Part shown: in pieces, positions 42,401 to 50,587 of the stretch
How the letters are laid out: the number at the start of each line of letters is the position of its first letter
Position numbering within the stretch: position 1 is the stretch's first letter
Origin: Pardosa pseudoannulata
Lineage: Eukaryota; Arthropoda; Arachnida; Araneae; Lycosidae
Direction of reading: 5' to 3'
NCBI GenBank assembly: GCA_032207245.1
Contig: CM063510.1
Span: forward strand, 155,467,096 to 155,531,095
DNA length: 64,000 bases
Translations under genes and position numbers: made by a program
Notes under the pieces: model-generated
Databases searched by the model: none
What the model was told of the DNA's origin: nothing
The model's input: only the letters and a program-made list of their open reading frames with translations

Positions 42401-45400
42401 CTTGAAAATACATAACTTTCCCCTCCCCCGAGTTATTTATTAGATAATTATATGCTTTAGATATTTATATGTTTTTCGATATTTATATGCTTTATAAAAT
42501 ATTTATTGTATTTGAACTCTGTGATAATACTCGAAAATTAGCAGTTTTAAAAGTTAAATAGCAGTGGTTAATCAACAATCCTTTTAAAGGTATAGATGTA
42601 TTTTATATACTTTAATTGTTCTAAAATAGTAATATTTAAACAAATGCAAGCGTTTATTTACCGAAAAATGGTCTTCACAAACCCATAGAGATGATTTATA
42701 TGACAATTTGAGGTTTAATTTCTCATCCCTTTTCATCTCAGTTGTCCAGATTTTACGTGTATGTGGGTCTTTTGGGACGCTGAAAAATATCTTCTCATTG
42801 CAATTAGTTGTTGTATTTTTACAGAGTGGCACAATACAATATTTAGAGTATGATTTTTTAATGCCAGACATAACAAAAAAATGCTATTATATGCGATACT
42901 TTACACAAAAAACAAATTTAAAAGTCGCCTTTTAACATGTAAACAGCATAGGAGCTCGGTGTTTACATGAACGATGACGTCACAAACTCGGCGGAGATAA
43001 AGTAGCGTTTTTGAGAGACGTTAAAGAGTCCGCTATAAAACCCATTAGAAATCACTCATTAGGCCCCCAAATGAAAGAAAAATAGCTACTGTCCTGCTTA
43101 CTTTTTTGTCTTCTATCGTTTAAAATCAAAATTAGAAAACGTGAAAATTCCTCATTCTTGTAATAAATAAATAAAAATCTATGGTACAATTTAAAAAAAA
43201 AGTTCATGTACAGCTGCATATGCGTACACCAAAAACCTTTATTACAATAATGTTATTAAAATTGTTTATGGAAATTATACTATATTCTCCTAAATTAATA
43301 CAATTCTCACCAAAAAAGCAGTAAGTAGAAGAATATGGTTTTTCATTTAGGAAGTTAACACTTCCTAACTCCTACAACTTCCTTCCTATTTCAGCCATAA
43401 AAAATTAAGTTTAATAATCATACTTACATCAAATCATAAACAACTCCATCTGGTGTACATAATGGATGCTCAAATGGTTGTAAAGAGAGAGAACAATGAT
43501 CAAATGGTAATCGTCGAAATTCAGAGCTGTCTCCATTGGCCGCTAAAAAGGGTTTTTATAAATATTTAATATACTTTATATGTGTACAACTAATAAGGTT
43601 TTCATCTATCATTAGAGAACTTTTTTCTTTAAACGTAGAAACTAGTTCATGTTTTCCATTTTTAGATTTATTTTTTATATTATCATAGATAATTACACTT
43701 AAAAAACTTATTCCTGGAGAAGTTTTTATAAAATTTCTAATAAATAAAGAAAATTTAGTAAAAAAAATCGTTTTTTTCAAAAGGTGTAATTTTTTAATAA
43801 ATCAAATTATTTCAAAATTTTTTGATGCAACACATTTCTTATACACTGGACCAGTGAATCACCTAAAATCTTTGCTTAATTTACATTTAGTAAAAAATTT
43901 TGGTCCTTCAAAATCATACACATTGAATTTTTAACAAATTTTCATCACCTTTATATCTAACTATGAGTGAAACATTAAAAATTATCCAAATTTAAAGCTT
44001 TTAAGTCATTTACTAGTAAGTACTATCAAAAGCATTCATAATAATTTTCAACAAAATATTTTAAGAACTTTTTAAGAAATCACATTTCAAGTTTCAACAT
44101 TTTATTAAAAATAGTGTTCTGAGAAAAATGCATTTGAAGTTAATGAAAGCACCTTTAACTGTTAAAAAAATTAAAATACTTGTTTAAAATTTCCCACACT
44201 TTCTTGCTTTAAACTTTCTAATTGTCTAGTTGCTAATTATTAAAAATACTAGAGAAATGTTTAAATTAATCTTCATGAAAATTTAAAAAGTTTTGTTCAA
44301 AAAATGCTCTTTAAAATGCTTTAAATTCACAACTTCCGGTTCCGAAGTTGCTACTTCCGTTTTGTTTTGACAGCTGTCACTCATGTTTAAACAGCTGTAA
44401 TTTTTCTTTAAAATGCCATAAAGACAAAACAAAAACAGATTTAGAACACTAAAAGTTGAAATTTTACAATATTGAAATAAAAAAATTATGATTTTTGGCA
44501 AAAAATGATGTTTTTAACGTAGATGGATACTTTAAATCTAACTTATTAACAAAGCAAAACTTAAATTTTACATTTTATTTTATCACACAAATTAATTTAC
44601 ATAACAAAAACTCTGTTAAAACCAATATTAAGCAATTACTGCTAATATTTAACTGAGCTACAACATATGTTAACTATTTTACATTTACATGAAATACCAT
44701 GTTATGTTTCTGTAACATATTGATATTATGAACACATGAATTACATATGAAATTACACAGATCAAAGGACAAGAGCTCAAAATAATTATAAAATCATTAA
44801 TGTCAATCCAAGCAAATACAAATTGCTAATTAACAAACTAAAATATTTAATTAGTAATACTAATAATGTGAAGTTTGATAACTTTGCCAATTTGAAATAA
44901 AATGTTTATATAAACAAAATTAAAATTTTAACTTCTTAAAAAGGCACCGAAGCAGAAAAAGTACACTAATTAAATACTGCTACAGAATTTAAAAAATAGA
45001 ATTTATGTTACAATGATGCACATTCGTTCAACGAAATAATCTTGTAAAGCAGATGTTATTTGTATGAGGGCCGACTAAGGTGTTTTTGTGCCCAGGGCAC
45101 AATCCAATTTTTGTGCCCTCCACCCCTCTGCTAATTTATAGTGACAAGTTATTATCATCATTACAGTCATACAAAAATTATAACATTGAATTAGCAAACA
45201 GATTTAAGAAATTAGCATTAAAGTGTCCCACTTTTTTATTTTCTACCTTGTCATACTCACAAGCTCTGTGGTGCAGAAATATATTATTAATAGAATTAAA
45301 AATAATTTAAATTGGTGATATGATTTAAAGGTTTATAGTGGTATATTGCTAATAATCTGTCTTATAAATATGCAATAACCCAAAGGATAAAAAGAGCACC

Positions 45401-46512
45401 AGGTTCATTGAGGGAATTAATTATCAGGTAAATAACAGTAAAATTAAAATAAATAGCAAACAATATAGTTCATGACAAACACAATTACCTCGTACACTAA
45501 TTTATTAAAACTTAACAAAAGGGGAATTGTGCATGTAGATTAAAAATTGTACTGAAGAAGTTCAAATGAACAAGATATAACGAAGGAAATGAAATTACTA
45601 CAATGACATTGACATAAAATTCAACTCTTATGCACAAAATAATGTCAAAGACATTAATTGAAATTTATCAGGACTAAATATTTAGGAGGTAAAATTTAAG
45701 CACAGAAATTGATATCAACTACTGCAAATTATAATAACCACATTATAAAATGATAAACAAAGGTAAAAAATTATAAATTACACCAGGAGATGAATACAAG
45801 AAGATATGCATACAAAAAGCATTAACTAAAGCAGTAGTAATATACAGCTGGCATATAAGAAAAAAGAGGTCATCAATTAAGCAGCAATATATAACAATTA
45901 GTGCATTAGTATATTAGTAAATCTTCGTGCCCCCTAAAACTTTTGTGCCCAGAGGACTTGCTGTAAGTGCCCATGCGATAATAAGGCTCTGATTTGTATA
46001 AATGTTGGTTTTCATTTTCCAGGACATAAATACTGTGTAAAAATATTATATTTACATTAAATTACACTATTTTTATAAATAATATTTTTAAAAAAGAGTG
46101 GCTTACCAGGTTTTTTACCACCATAAAATTGACTCCACTCTGTGGCTGTTAGGTACCTAAATAAAGTACATTAAGTATAGGTTTACTGGAAATATTTTAA
46201 TAGCACTGTATATACACAATTATTTAAATAAAATGTGATGTTTGTAATCATATAATCTGCTTTATGAAATATAAATTTTACATTTCCTTAAAAGATTACT
46301 ATCATTACTAAATATGTTTTATTCATTAATTGAATAATGTAAATATTAAATCTCTCAAAGAATGACTGCAATCCCTAGAACTAATATATACAGCACATAC
46401 TTTGCAATTTCTATTTTATCATTTGTTTTCTATATTACATAACATTTAAAGAATAGCAAAAAATTAAATAAGAATTTTACATTTTATCTTTCTGGTGTTG
46501 TTTTTTCCCCAT
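18450..46512 (-). CDS. PPIL2: PPIL2: U-box/cyclophilin RING-type E3 ligase-like protein, 16 coding exons
   Basis: Nuclear spliceosome-associated protein with an N-terminal U-box-like E3 domain and a cyclophilin domain. Coding exons in order: 46512-46481, 46156-46107, 43542-43428, 39149-39098, 39023-38880, 36007-35918, 31855-31783, 31153-31044, 26838-26718, 24031-23835, 22096-21945, 21251-21195, 20139-20070, 19865-19803, 19502-19375, 18537-18450. Every junction is GT-AG and the phases join without loss, giving 1542 nt (513 residues; human about 520). The start is [11 protein letters not shown], as in the family. The U-box part (exons 3-5) has [20 protein letters not shown] and [11 protein letters not shown]. 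The cyclophilin part (exons 10-13, residues ~263-421) has [19 protein letters not shown] and SMANSGPN. The end is the conserved RGFGDFSNW. The residue matching cyclophilin A Trp121 is His (CQHLDKKH). The introns carry most of the transposons in the window. Confidence 0.95.
19866..20069 (-). other. PPIL2 intron 13 and the other short, element-free introns
   Basis: Introns 1 (324 nt), 4 (74 nt), 7 (629), 11 (693), 13 (204), 14 (300) and 15 (837) contain no recognisable repeat. The long introns 2, 3, 5, 6, 8, 9 and 10 all do. Gene length here is therefore largely a record of insertions. Confidence 0.6.
20770..20804. repeat. (TA)n microsatellite in PPIL2 intron 12
   Basis: About 17 TA units. The small plus-strand frame just before it (20564-20749) has no recognisable domain. 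Confidence 0.95.
23085..23512 (+). repeat. Interspersed repeat in PPIL2 intron 10 (inverted partner at 29180-29600)
   Basis: It begins GTGTGACGCAGTAAGCGAGC and ends near GGCAGGAAAATATAGA. The whole stretch is the reverse complement, with many substitutions, of 29180-29600. Shared landmarks are the CTAGCTAGTCCC.GGCCCCTAG segment, CCAGTTAGGTGCTTAAC, and GCAAAAGACGCACCCAAC. Coding frames over it are incidental. Confidence 0.8.
24244..24310. repeat. (TA)n microsatellite in PPIL2 intron 9
   Basis: About 33 TA units, the longest such tract in the window. Confidence 0.95.
25208..26505 (+). repeat. Tandem duplication (386-bp offset, 2.2 copies) interrupted by a 518-bp insertion
   Basis: The motif GCTGGTAACTTGCATTGTTA starts at 25208 and at 25594. 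The first copy runs to 25593, the second to 25898. Its missing remainder resumes at 26417-26505, where AGTAACTGTGTTGGTAAATT and what follows match 25510-25592. The intervening bases are described separately as an insertion. Confidence 0.85.
25899..26416. mobile_element. 518-bp insertion flanked by AGTAACT duplication
   Basis: The insertion splits the second tandem copy. AGTAACT is present on both sides (25892-25898 and 26417-26423), while the uninterrupted first copy has it once. The interior is less AT-rich and contains a 77-codon plus-strand frame (25982-26215, ending [12 protein letters not shown]) with no recognised domain. It has no clear inverted ends. The type of element is unknown. 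Confidence 0.6.
27054..27917. mobile_element. hAT-like non-autonomous element in PPIL2 intron 8
   Basis: The left end CAGGGTTCCTGCTGTTTTTC is mirrored by the right end, which reads CAGGGTTCCTACAGTCCTTA in reverse complement. Both are followed by related AAAATTAAGGA motifs. The CAGGG start fits hAT. The flanking octamers TTACTATA and ATATAATA agree at only five of eight positions, so the duplication has decayed or the limits are off. A (TA)n tract and an ACTAGCTG-type repeat fragment (from 27480) lie inside it. No transposase remains. Confidence 0.65.
27410..27458. repeat. (TA)n microsatellite
   Basis: About 24 TA units followed by a short ATGT tetranucleotide run, inside the hAT-like element. 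Confidence 0.95.
29180..29890 (-). repeat. Interspersed repeat in PPIL2 intron 8 (inverted relative to 23085-23512)
   Basis: The part 29180-29600 matches 23085-23512 in the opposite orientation. The repeat continues to about 29890 with a segment that, on the minus strand, reads TTTGTTGGCCATTTTATTTC...GATTTAGAAACAGA. That segment resembles 61625-61725, so the family has at least three members here. A GGTTGCGAATTTGAGACTC stretch recalls an RNA polymerase III box B, but I cannot confirm one. Confidence 0.65.
30124..30793 (+). pseudogene. Non-LTR retrotransposon reverse-transcriptase C-terminal fragment, split by a SINE
   Basis: The plus-strand frame reads [18 protein letters not shown], then a [11 protein letters not shown] block, [10 protein letters not shown], a stop, and WLG. 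After the SINE it resumes with [18 protein letters not shown] and NWRSLAADR. These are the familiar blocks downstream of the reverse-transcriptase core in many insect and spider LINEs (YxxLLRPxLLYGSExW, GRPxxRWLD, WRxLAxDR). The catalytic core is missing and there is an internal stop, so this is a 5'-truncated relic lying in PPIL2 intron 8, antisense to the host gene. Confidence 0.85.
30446..30632 (+). mobile_element. tRNA-derived SINE with (CCAAA)n tail, inserted in the LINE fragment
   Basis: Best copy of the family. Box A TGGCCGATTGG is at 30455-30465 and box B GGTTCGAATCC at 30499-30509, the internal promoter of RNA polymerase III. A body follows with TTTAAGCAGTAG and CTCATTAGCC, then the end GCGCTCCAAA(CCAAA)n. 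It is flanked by a 15-bp target duplication (30431-30445 and 30633-30647, CCATGGGGCAGAGGA), so LINE machinery inserted it. The second duplication overlaps the tail by a base or two. Confidence 0.9.
32520..32835. repeat. GC-richer block in PPIL2 intron 6, possible interspersed repeat
   Basis: About 315 bp with clearly higher GC content than the flanks and three overlapping open frames, two minus and one plus. None of them matches a family I recognise. No inverted ends, target duplication or second copy was found in the window. Confidence 0.35.
33427..33449. repeat. Poly-A run
   Basis: About 23 A, possibly the tail of an old retroposed copy. The DNA upstream shows nothing recognisable. Confidence 0.7.
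34121..34760. mobile_element. hAT-like MITE (640 bp) in PPIL2 intron 6
   Basis: The ends are AGTGTTTCCC and GGGAAACACT. A second matching block is AAGAGGGCACTG (34164 onward) against CAGTGCCCTCTT (near 34725). The flanking octamers CCTACAGT (34113-34120) and ACTACAGC (34761-34768) match at six of eight positions, the 8-bp size expected for hAT. The 152-codon minus-strand frame across it is incidental and holds no transposase motif. Confidence 0.75.
36815..37570 (+). mobile_element. Tigger/pogo-like element with transposase C-terminal remnant
   Basis: The ends are CAGTAGAACC (36815) and GGTTCTACTA (to 37570), each flanked by TA, with further mirrored sequence (AACGAC/GTCATT-like) inside. This is the end pattern known for pogo/Tigger elements. 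The interior encodes, with a stop at about 37204, an acidic stretch followed by [18 protein letters not shown], which resembles the C-terminus of Tigger transposases. The catalytic DDE core is deleted. It lies in PPIL2 intron 5. Confidence 0.8.
39309..40635 (-). mobile_element. piggyBac-type element, broken, with a SINE inside
   Basis: TTAA is present at both borders (39305-39308 and 40636-40639). The ends share GGGAACATTGGCCA in mirrored orientation. On the minus strand the remains read, in order: an acidic leader (SDFSDE, then [15 protein letters not shown]), [17 protein letters not shown] (the YNxxMxxVDxxD block of piggyBac transposases), [10 protein letters not shown], and a Cys-rich [12 protein letters not shown] terminal segment. 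Most of the DDD catalytic core is deleted and stops are present. It lies in PPIL2 intron 3, in the same orientation as the host gene. Confidence 0.8.
40215..40388 (-). mobile_element. tRNA-derived SINE inserted in the piggyBac remnant
   Basis: The full tRNA head and body are on the minus strand, with the CCAAA-type tail at the low-coordinate end. It is flanked by a 16-bp target duplication (40199-40214 and 40389-40404, TAAATCAGCAGCTTGG). The insertion splits the acidic leader of the piggyBac transposase. Box B is changed to a GGTTTGAATTCC-like form, so this copy is older than the one at 30446. Confidence 0.9.
41345..43155. mobile_element. THAP-domain DNA transposon derivative, copy A
   Basis: The ends are ATGAGGAATTTGCAC and, in mirror image, ATGAGGAATTTTCAC. 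It is 1811 bp long and aligns over its full length with copy B (52746-54415), same orientation. At the left end is a plus-strand first-exon-like frame (MSLLPGFT...), frame-shifted here by a 7-bp deletion near 41719. At the right end is a minus-strand THAP exon. Between them lies AT-rich DNA and a piece of SINE 3' end (42030-42097). I see no convincing target duplication. It lies in PPIL2 intron 3. Confidence 0.75.
42584..42871 (-). CDS. THAP zinc-finger domain exon of transposon copy A
   Basis: From the ATG at 42871 the frame reads [17 protein letters not shown], then [20 protein letters not shown] and [11 protein letters not shown]. This is a C2CH THAP domain: Cys-x4-Cys, the conserved Trp, and Cys-x2-His-Phe. 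A splice donor follows directly (TCG|GTAAATAAAC on the minus strand, about 42665), so the exon probably ends there and the codons after it are intronic. THAP domains bind DNA and are found in P-element-like and other transposases as well as in host proteins. The transposon setting and the lack of any downstream exon argue for an element relic. Confidence 0.7.
   Translation of the reverse strand: MSGIKKSYSKYCIVPLCKNTTTNCNEKIFFSVPKDPHTRKIWTTEMKRDEKLNLKLSYKSSLWVCEDHFSVNKRLHLFKYYYFRTIKVYKIHLYL
43543..45065 (-). other. PPIL2 intron 2, part without recognised element
   Basis: AT-rich intron sequence. It holds a GC-richer patch at 44325-44400 with mirrored CAGCTGT motifs and ACTTCCGG/CCGAAGT. There, the minus-strand frame starting near 44385 ([19 protein letters not shown]) looks less random than its surroundings, but I do not recognise it. 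Confidence 0.3.
45066..45991. mobile_element. hAT-like non-autonomous element with perfect 8-bp target duplication
   Basis: ATTTGTAT flanks both sides (45058-45065 and 45992-45999). The ends pair imperfectly: GAGGGCC...ACTAAGG at the left against CAGAGCC...TTATTA at the right in mirror image, with GCCCAGGGCAC and its counterpart further in. The 926-bp interior is AT-rich and carries no transposase. It lies in PPIL2 intron 2. Confidence 0.75.
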
Positions 46513-46906
46513 GATTAATTTGATCAAATAACGGGTAACTTTAAAAAAAATTCTATTTTTGAAAAATAGTTTACGATTTATTTAGTTATAAAAAGCTTAT
46601 TATAAGATAAACTAATACATATCACGAATTGTACACCAATTATTATTATTATTATTAGAGTATTTGTGAGATATATGCTACAGCCACGTGGCCGGCTTTA
46701 TCTCTACAGATATAACCATAGAGGACGAAGCACAAAAAGAAAAACGCTATACACTAGCGAGAGAAAACAGACGTAGATAATAGATATTAAAGCCAAACGG
46801 CGACACATTCCACACGGGAAGTATTCAACGAAGATAACATGAAAGAAAGAAAGATCCGTCAGGAAAACATAAAAAAAACGGGGACAAAAGTGAAACGCTA
46901 GACAAA

Positions 46907-49900
46907 CTACCCCCAACCGAGGGAGTGAAACGTAAAACATACCAGGGCAACCAGCCCACGCCACGAGCTTGTGGCTGAATTGATCACACAGTCATACGAA
47001 GGATTACCGCATATGTTGAGTGAATTAAATAAGATACGACGCTGCGCCTGGAACTTGACACAGTAAAGTAAAATATGATCTGGAGTGTCGTTTTCCGGGC
47101 AATGATCGCACAAGGGGGAACGAGCCATATTCAGCTTCTGCCATATGTAATTGCATTGAATTGTTTTAGTACGCCACCGAGCCACCAAAACATCAATCTG
47201 ACGATGGAAAATCCATTTACGATGCATTTGATTAAGGAGATCAATCGCACCATATCTCTGGCGGTAGATGCTTCTGTCCCACTCATGTTCACTCGCTGTG
47301 TACATATCATTTTTAATCCTCCTGATAGAGTCTTCAGGGCTCACCACATTAAGGTGTTGAGTGCTATAAGGGCCTTGTTTGCATAACTCATCAGCTTTCT
47401 CATTTGGATGAATTCCTCTATGCCCAGGGGTCCAGACCAGTCTAATAGATTTGATTTTTCCAATTACATGACTAATTTTACTTTGCAGCAGAAGGATGAC
47501 CGCAGATGATTTTGGGTGGGCAGATTGAAGAGCCAAGAGGACGGAACGACTGTCAGATATAATTAAGAAATGGTCATTCTGCTGGCAGAAAGTGTCGAGA
47601 GCAAGAATGATGGCAAGGGCCTCCGCGGTAAAGATCGAGTTTATCTGGTGGGTCAGCATGGCTCTTCCAGAGTTAAGTGAATGATTGTAGGCCGCAATGG
47701 CCACTTTATCTTCATCCTTGGAGGCGTCAGTAGCAATTAGAATGGATTTAGGTTGAAAATTATTGAAGAACTCTGTCCATAAGGCCACGACGGTTTCGTT
47801 TGATATATTTTTATTTTGAAAAGCAAGACCCTCGGTAATTATCTCCACTTGAAAACAACAAAGGTTTCTGCCTGGGTCCAAAAAGTGGGTTGACCTCAGG
47901 TGATACTCTTCCAGAGTCTCGTTCATGTCTTGCAGAACTTTTGGGTTATTGGTTACATTATCCAAGGTACTCTTATGGAGGTTATCATATAATAGAGATT
48001 TTGTACTTAGCGCCAGTTGTTTAATGAAAAAGCATTTAGTGAGATGACGGATACGACACATTATGCTATTTTGATGGACTTCGGCCCGTAGCACAGGTAT
48101 CGGCGTCCACCGGGGAAGACCAGTGGCTAGACGGAGACCAGTAGAATAGAGGGTTTCCATAGTGTTTACATTTTTCTTCGAAGTCTCTGTATACATGAAG
48201 CTACAGTAGTCGAAAACGCTACGTATAACAGCATTAACGACGGGGAGAAGAGTCCGACTTGTAGCACCACGAGTTTTGTAAACCAATCCTTTTAGCATAT
48301 TTAATCGACGGTGGGTTTTTTCCCGCAGATGATGTATCTGAGACGCCAGAGACATATTAAAGGTCAGAAAGCAGCCCAAAACCTTGATGCACTTACTCCA
48401 TGGGATAGTGTAGCCGGCAATACGACATTCAGGACAAGGAAATCTGCCCCTAGAAAAATTAATGGCAGCGCTTTTCATAGGTGAGATGCAAAGCTTCCAA
48501 TAGTCACACCACATTACGATGTTATCAAGAGCGGTTTGAAGGTCCTTGCACGTTGTATTGGGGTCATCACCAATAGCATACACAAGTATGTCGTCAGCAT
48601 ACGTTAAGATAGTAACCCGGGCCGGGGTCGTATCGAAGATATCCTGCATGTAAACAGAAAAAAGGAACGGCGACAGCACGCTGCCCTGGGGGATACCAGT
48701 TTTGACTTTGTGTGGGGGAGAGATATGACTACGCCATTTCACTTTGATCTCCCTATCATATAACCAATTTGTAATCCATGATAGTGTATTCCCTCCAATA
48801 CCAATAGAGGCTAATTTGTAAATCAGTCCATCAATCCAAATGGAATCGTAAGCTTTTTCAATGTCTAAGTTTGCAAGAAGGATGTATTTCTTATTCAGAC
48901 GAGCGTCCATGATGTCAAGATAGAGCTTGGCCAAAACAGTTTGACAATCCCTATTAGGAAGAAAGCCCCCGAGACCAGGAGGGAAAACGTTGTTGTTAGT
49001 AGCCCATAGAGTGAGACGGTGGAGTATAATGCGTTCGAAGATTTTACACCAAACCGAAGTAAGGGCAATAGGCCTGTAAGAACTAATCAGTGTACTGGGT
49101 TTCTTAGGCTTCAGAATAGGGAGAATAATGGCAGAGCGCCACTGAGGCGGTACGTAGGCTTGTCCAAGGAAATCATTAAACAGGCGAACAATTTTGCACA
49201 GATTGTCATCATCAATGTGTTTAATCAGCTTAATGGAGATGCCGTCTTCCCCCGGAGCAGTACATTTCGCAGTTTTGATCGCTCTCTGAAGCTCAGAGGT
49301 ATCGATAGCGTCGTCAAACTCAACAGCCGCATTAGTTAAGGCGTAAGGAAGAGGTGGATGGTTTGCCGTTGGGTAGAAATTCTGTCCAAATAAAGCAGCT
49401 TGGTGGCGGGGGCAGGTAATACTGATACCACTATACAGGAGAGTCCCACCATGAGCTTGTCTATTAGCCTGCTTTTTAAGAGTTCGATAAATAATTTGAA
49501 TGCTGTTTTGCCGATTACAGAGATTATTCCAGTAGTTACGAATGCTGCTCTTTATGTGACGTCGAAGGATACTAGAAATCTTTTTGTACTTTATCCAGTG
49601 ATCTCGTGAAAAGAGGCGCTTAGCTAACCGAAAGAACTTTCTTTTCTGCCCTAATAGCCAAGAGCACCTAGAGTTCCACCACTGCGGGTAAGAAGTTCCA
49701 GAGATTCTTTGATAATGTCTATTGTCCGAAATAGCCTGTTTGCAAGGAAATATGAGATCGGAGTATGAGGTCAGATTATGCTGTTTCATGCACTCGTTTA
49801 AGTCACCGCCAGCCCTGGACCAGTTAGTCCAAAGACGAAAAGCACCAGAAATCCGTTGAGCGTACGGACCATGAAGTTGCAGGAAAATCGGACAATGATC

Positions 49901-50587
49901 AGAGTCAAAATTGTCGGGGTGAACATAAAATTGGATTAATGGGAACAAATCAGGAGAGACGATCGCAAGATCGAGAACAGAGGGTAAGTTGCTAGTCATG
50001 AAACGGGTAGGAATGTCCATGTTTACAATGCAAAGATCATTCCTAGAGACCCAATCAAGAAACTGATTTACCGGAGCCAGGCCGTAGCTACCCCGTTTAA
50101 GGAGGTTTAAATTTAGGTCACCCATAATAATAAATGGAGGTTCAATATTATCAAGCAGGGAACTGAAGTAACCCAGATCAAAGCTGCACCTTGGGCTATA
50201 GATATTAATAATAGTAAGCGGAGTATTATTAATCCAAACTTTGACAGCGACGTGTTCAATAGTAGAATGCTGAATGGGCAGAGAGAGAGATATCGAGGTA
50301 AAACAGCGCTGAACGGCGGTGAGGACGCCACCTCCACCTCCCCCCAGACGATCCTTACGATACAGAACCTTTTGGTCAAAGGAAAAATGAAGATCAGGGG
50401 TAAGAAAAGTTTCCTGAGCAAGCAGAACAGGAACAGAAGAAAAAACTGGGCATTTAAGCCAGGCGGCTCTGGCCCGAAGACCACGAACGTTCCACGACAC
50501 AACAGAAAAACCCGCCATCAAAAACAAAAACAGAAACCGAAAGGCCCACACCCTAAGAGGAGGGCCCGTCCGGGCTGGCACACTCAA
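46907..50587 (-). CDS. LINE ORF2: AP endonuclease, reverse transcriptase, RNase H
   Basis: An uninterrupted frame of up to 1226 residues that makes the nick and copies the element RNA at the target. Residues ~24-240 are an AP-type endonuclease (QETFL, GDLN at 156-159, SDHCPI at 229-234). Residues ~485-710 are the reverse transcriptase (YRPIALT, NLDIEKAYDSIW, GIPQGSVLSPFLF, catalytic YADD at 663-666). Residues ~948-1072 are RNase H, with all acidic residues present (D954, E989, D1012, D1066) and H1056. A C-terminal Cys-x2-Cys-x7-His-x4-Cys motif follows at 1160-1176. The first ATG (50587) overlaps the end of ORF1 by 35 nt in another frame. The in-frame ATG at 50518 (MAGFSVVSWNVRGL) lies after the ORF1 stop and looks the more natural start. 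Confidence 0.93.
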   Translation of the reverse strand: MSVPARTGPPLRVWAFRFLFLFLMAGFSVVSWNVRGLRARAAWLKCPVFSSVPVLLAQETFLTPDLHFSFDQKVLYRKDRLGGGGGGVLTAVQRCFTSISLSLPIQHSTIEHVAVKVWINNTPLTIINIYSPRCSFDLGYFSSLLDNIEPPFIIMGDLNLNLLKRGSYGLAPVNQFLDWVSRNDLCIVNMDIPTRFMTSNLPSVLDLAIVSPDLFPLIQFYVHPDNFDSDHCPIFLQLHGPYAQRISGAFRLWTNWSRAGGDLNECMKQHNLTSYSDLIFPCKQAISDNRHYQRISGTSYPQWWNSRCSWLLGQKRKFFRLAKRLFSRDHWIKYKKISSILRRHIKSSIRNYWNNLCNRQNSIQIIYRTLKKQANRQAHGGTLLYSGISITCPRHQAALFGQNFYPTANHPPLPYALTNAAVEFDDAIDTSELQRAIKTAKCTAPGEDGISIKLIKHIDDDNLCKIVRLFNDFLGQAYVPPQWRSAIILPILKPKKPSTLISSYRPIALTSVWCKIFERIILHRLTLWATNNNVFPPGLGGFLPNRDCQTVLAKLYLDIMDARLNKKYILLANLDIEKAYDSIWIDGLIYKLASIGIGGNTLSWITNWLYDREIKVKWRSHISPPHKVKTGIPQGSVLSPFLFSVYMQDIFDTTPARVTILTYADDILVYAIGDDPNTTCKDLQTALDNIVMWCDYWKLCISPMKSAAINFSRGRFPCPECRIAGYTIPWSKCIKVLGCFLTFNMSLASQIHHLREKTHRRLNMLKGLVYKTRGATSRTLLPVVNAVIRSVFDYCSFMYTETSKKNVNTMETLYSTGLRLATGLPRWTPIPVLRAEVHQNSIMCRIRHLTKCFFIKQLALSTKSLLYDNLHKSTLDNVTNNPKVLQDMNETLEEYHLRSTHFLDPGRNLCCFQVEIITEGLAFQNKNISNETVVALWTEFFNNFQPKSILIATDASKDEDKVAIAAYNHSLNSGRAMLTHQINSIFTAEALAIILALDTFCQQNDHFLIISDSRSVLLALQSAHPKSSAVILLLQSKISHVIGKIKSIRLVWTPGHRGIHPNEKADELCKQGPYSTQHLNVVSPEDSIRRIKNDMYTASEHEWDRSIYRQRYGAIDLLNQMHRKWIFHRQIDVLVARWRTKTIQCNYIWQKLNMARSPLCDHCPENDTPDHILLYCVKFQAQRRILFNSLNICGNPSYDCVINSATSSWRGLVALVCFTFHSLGWG

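Noticed and set aside
42584..42871. A host THAP gene
   Set aside because: The exon sits inside a repeat with inverted ends that occurs twice here, and no downstream exon follows.
46704..46964. 86-codon minus-strand frame overlapping the end of LINE ORF2
   Set aside because: It is in another frame, is hydrophobic, and falls mainly in the LINE 3' UTR.
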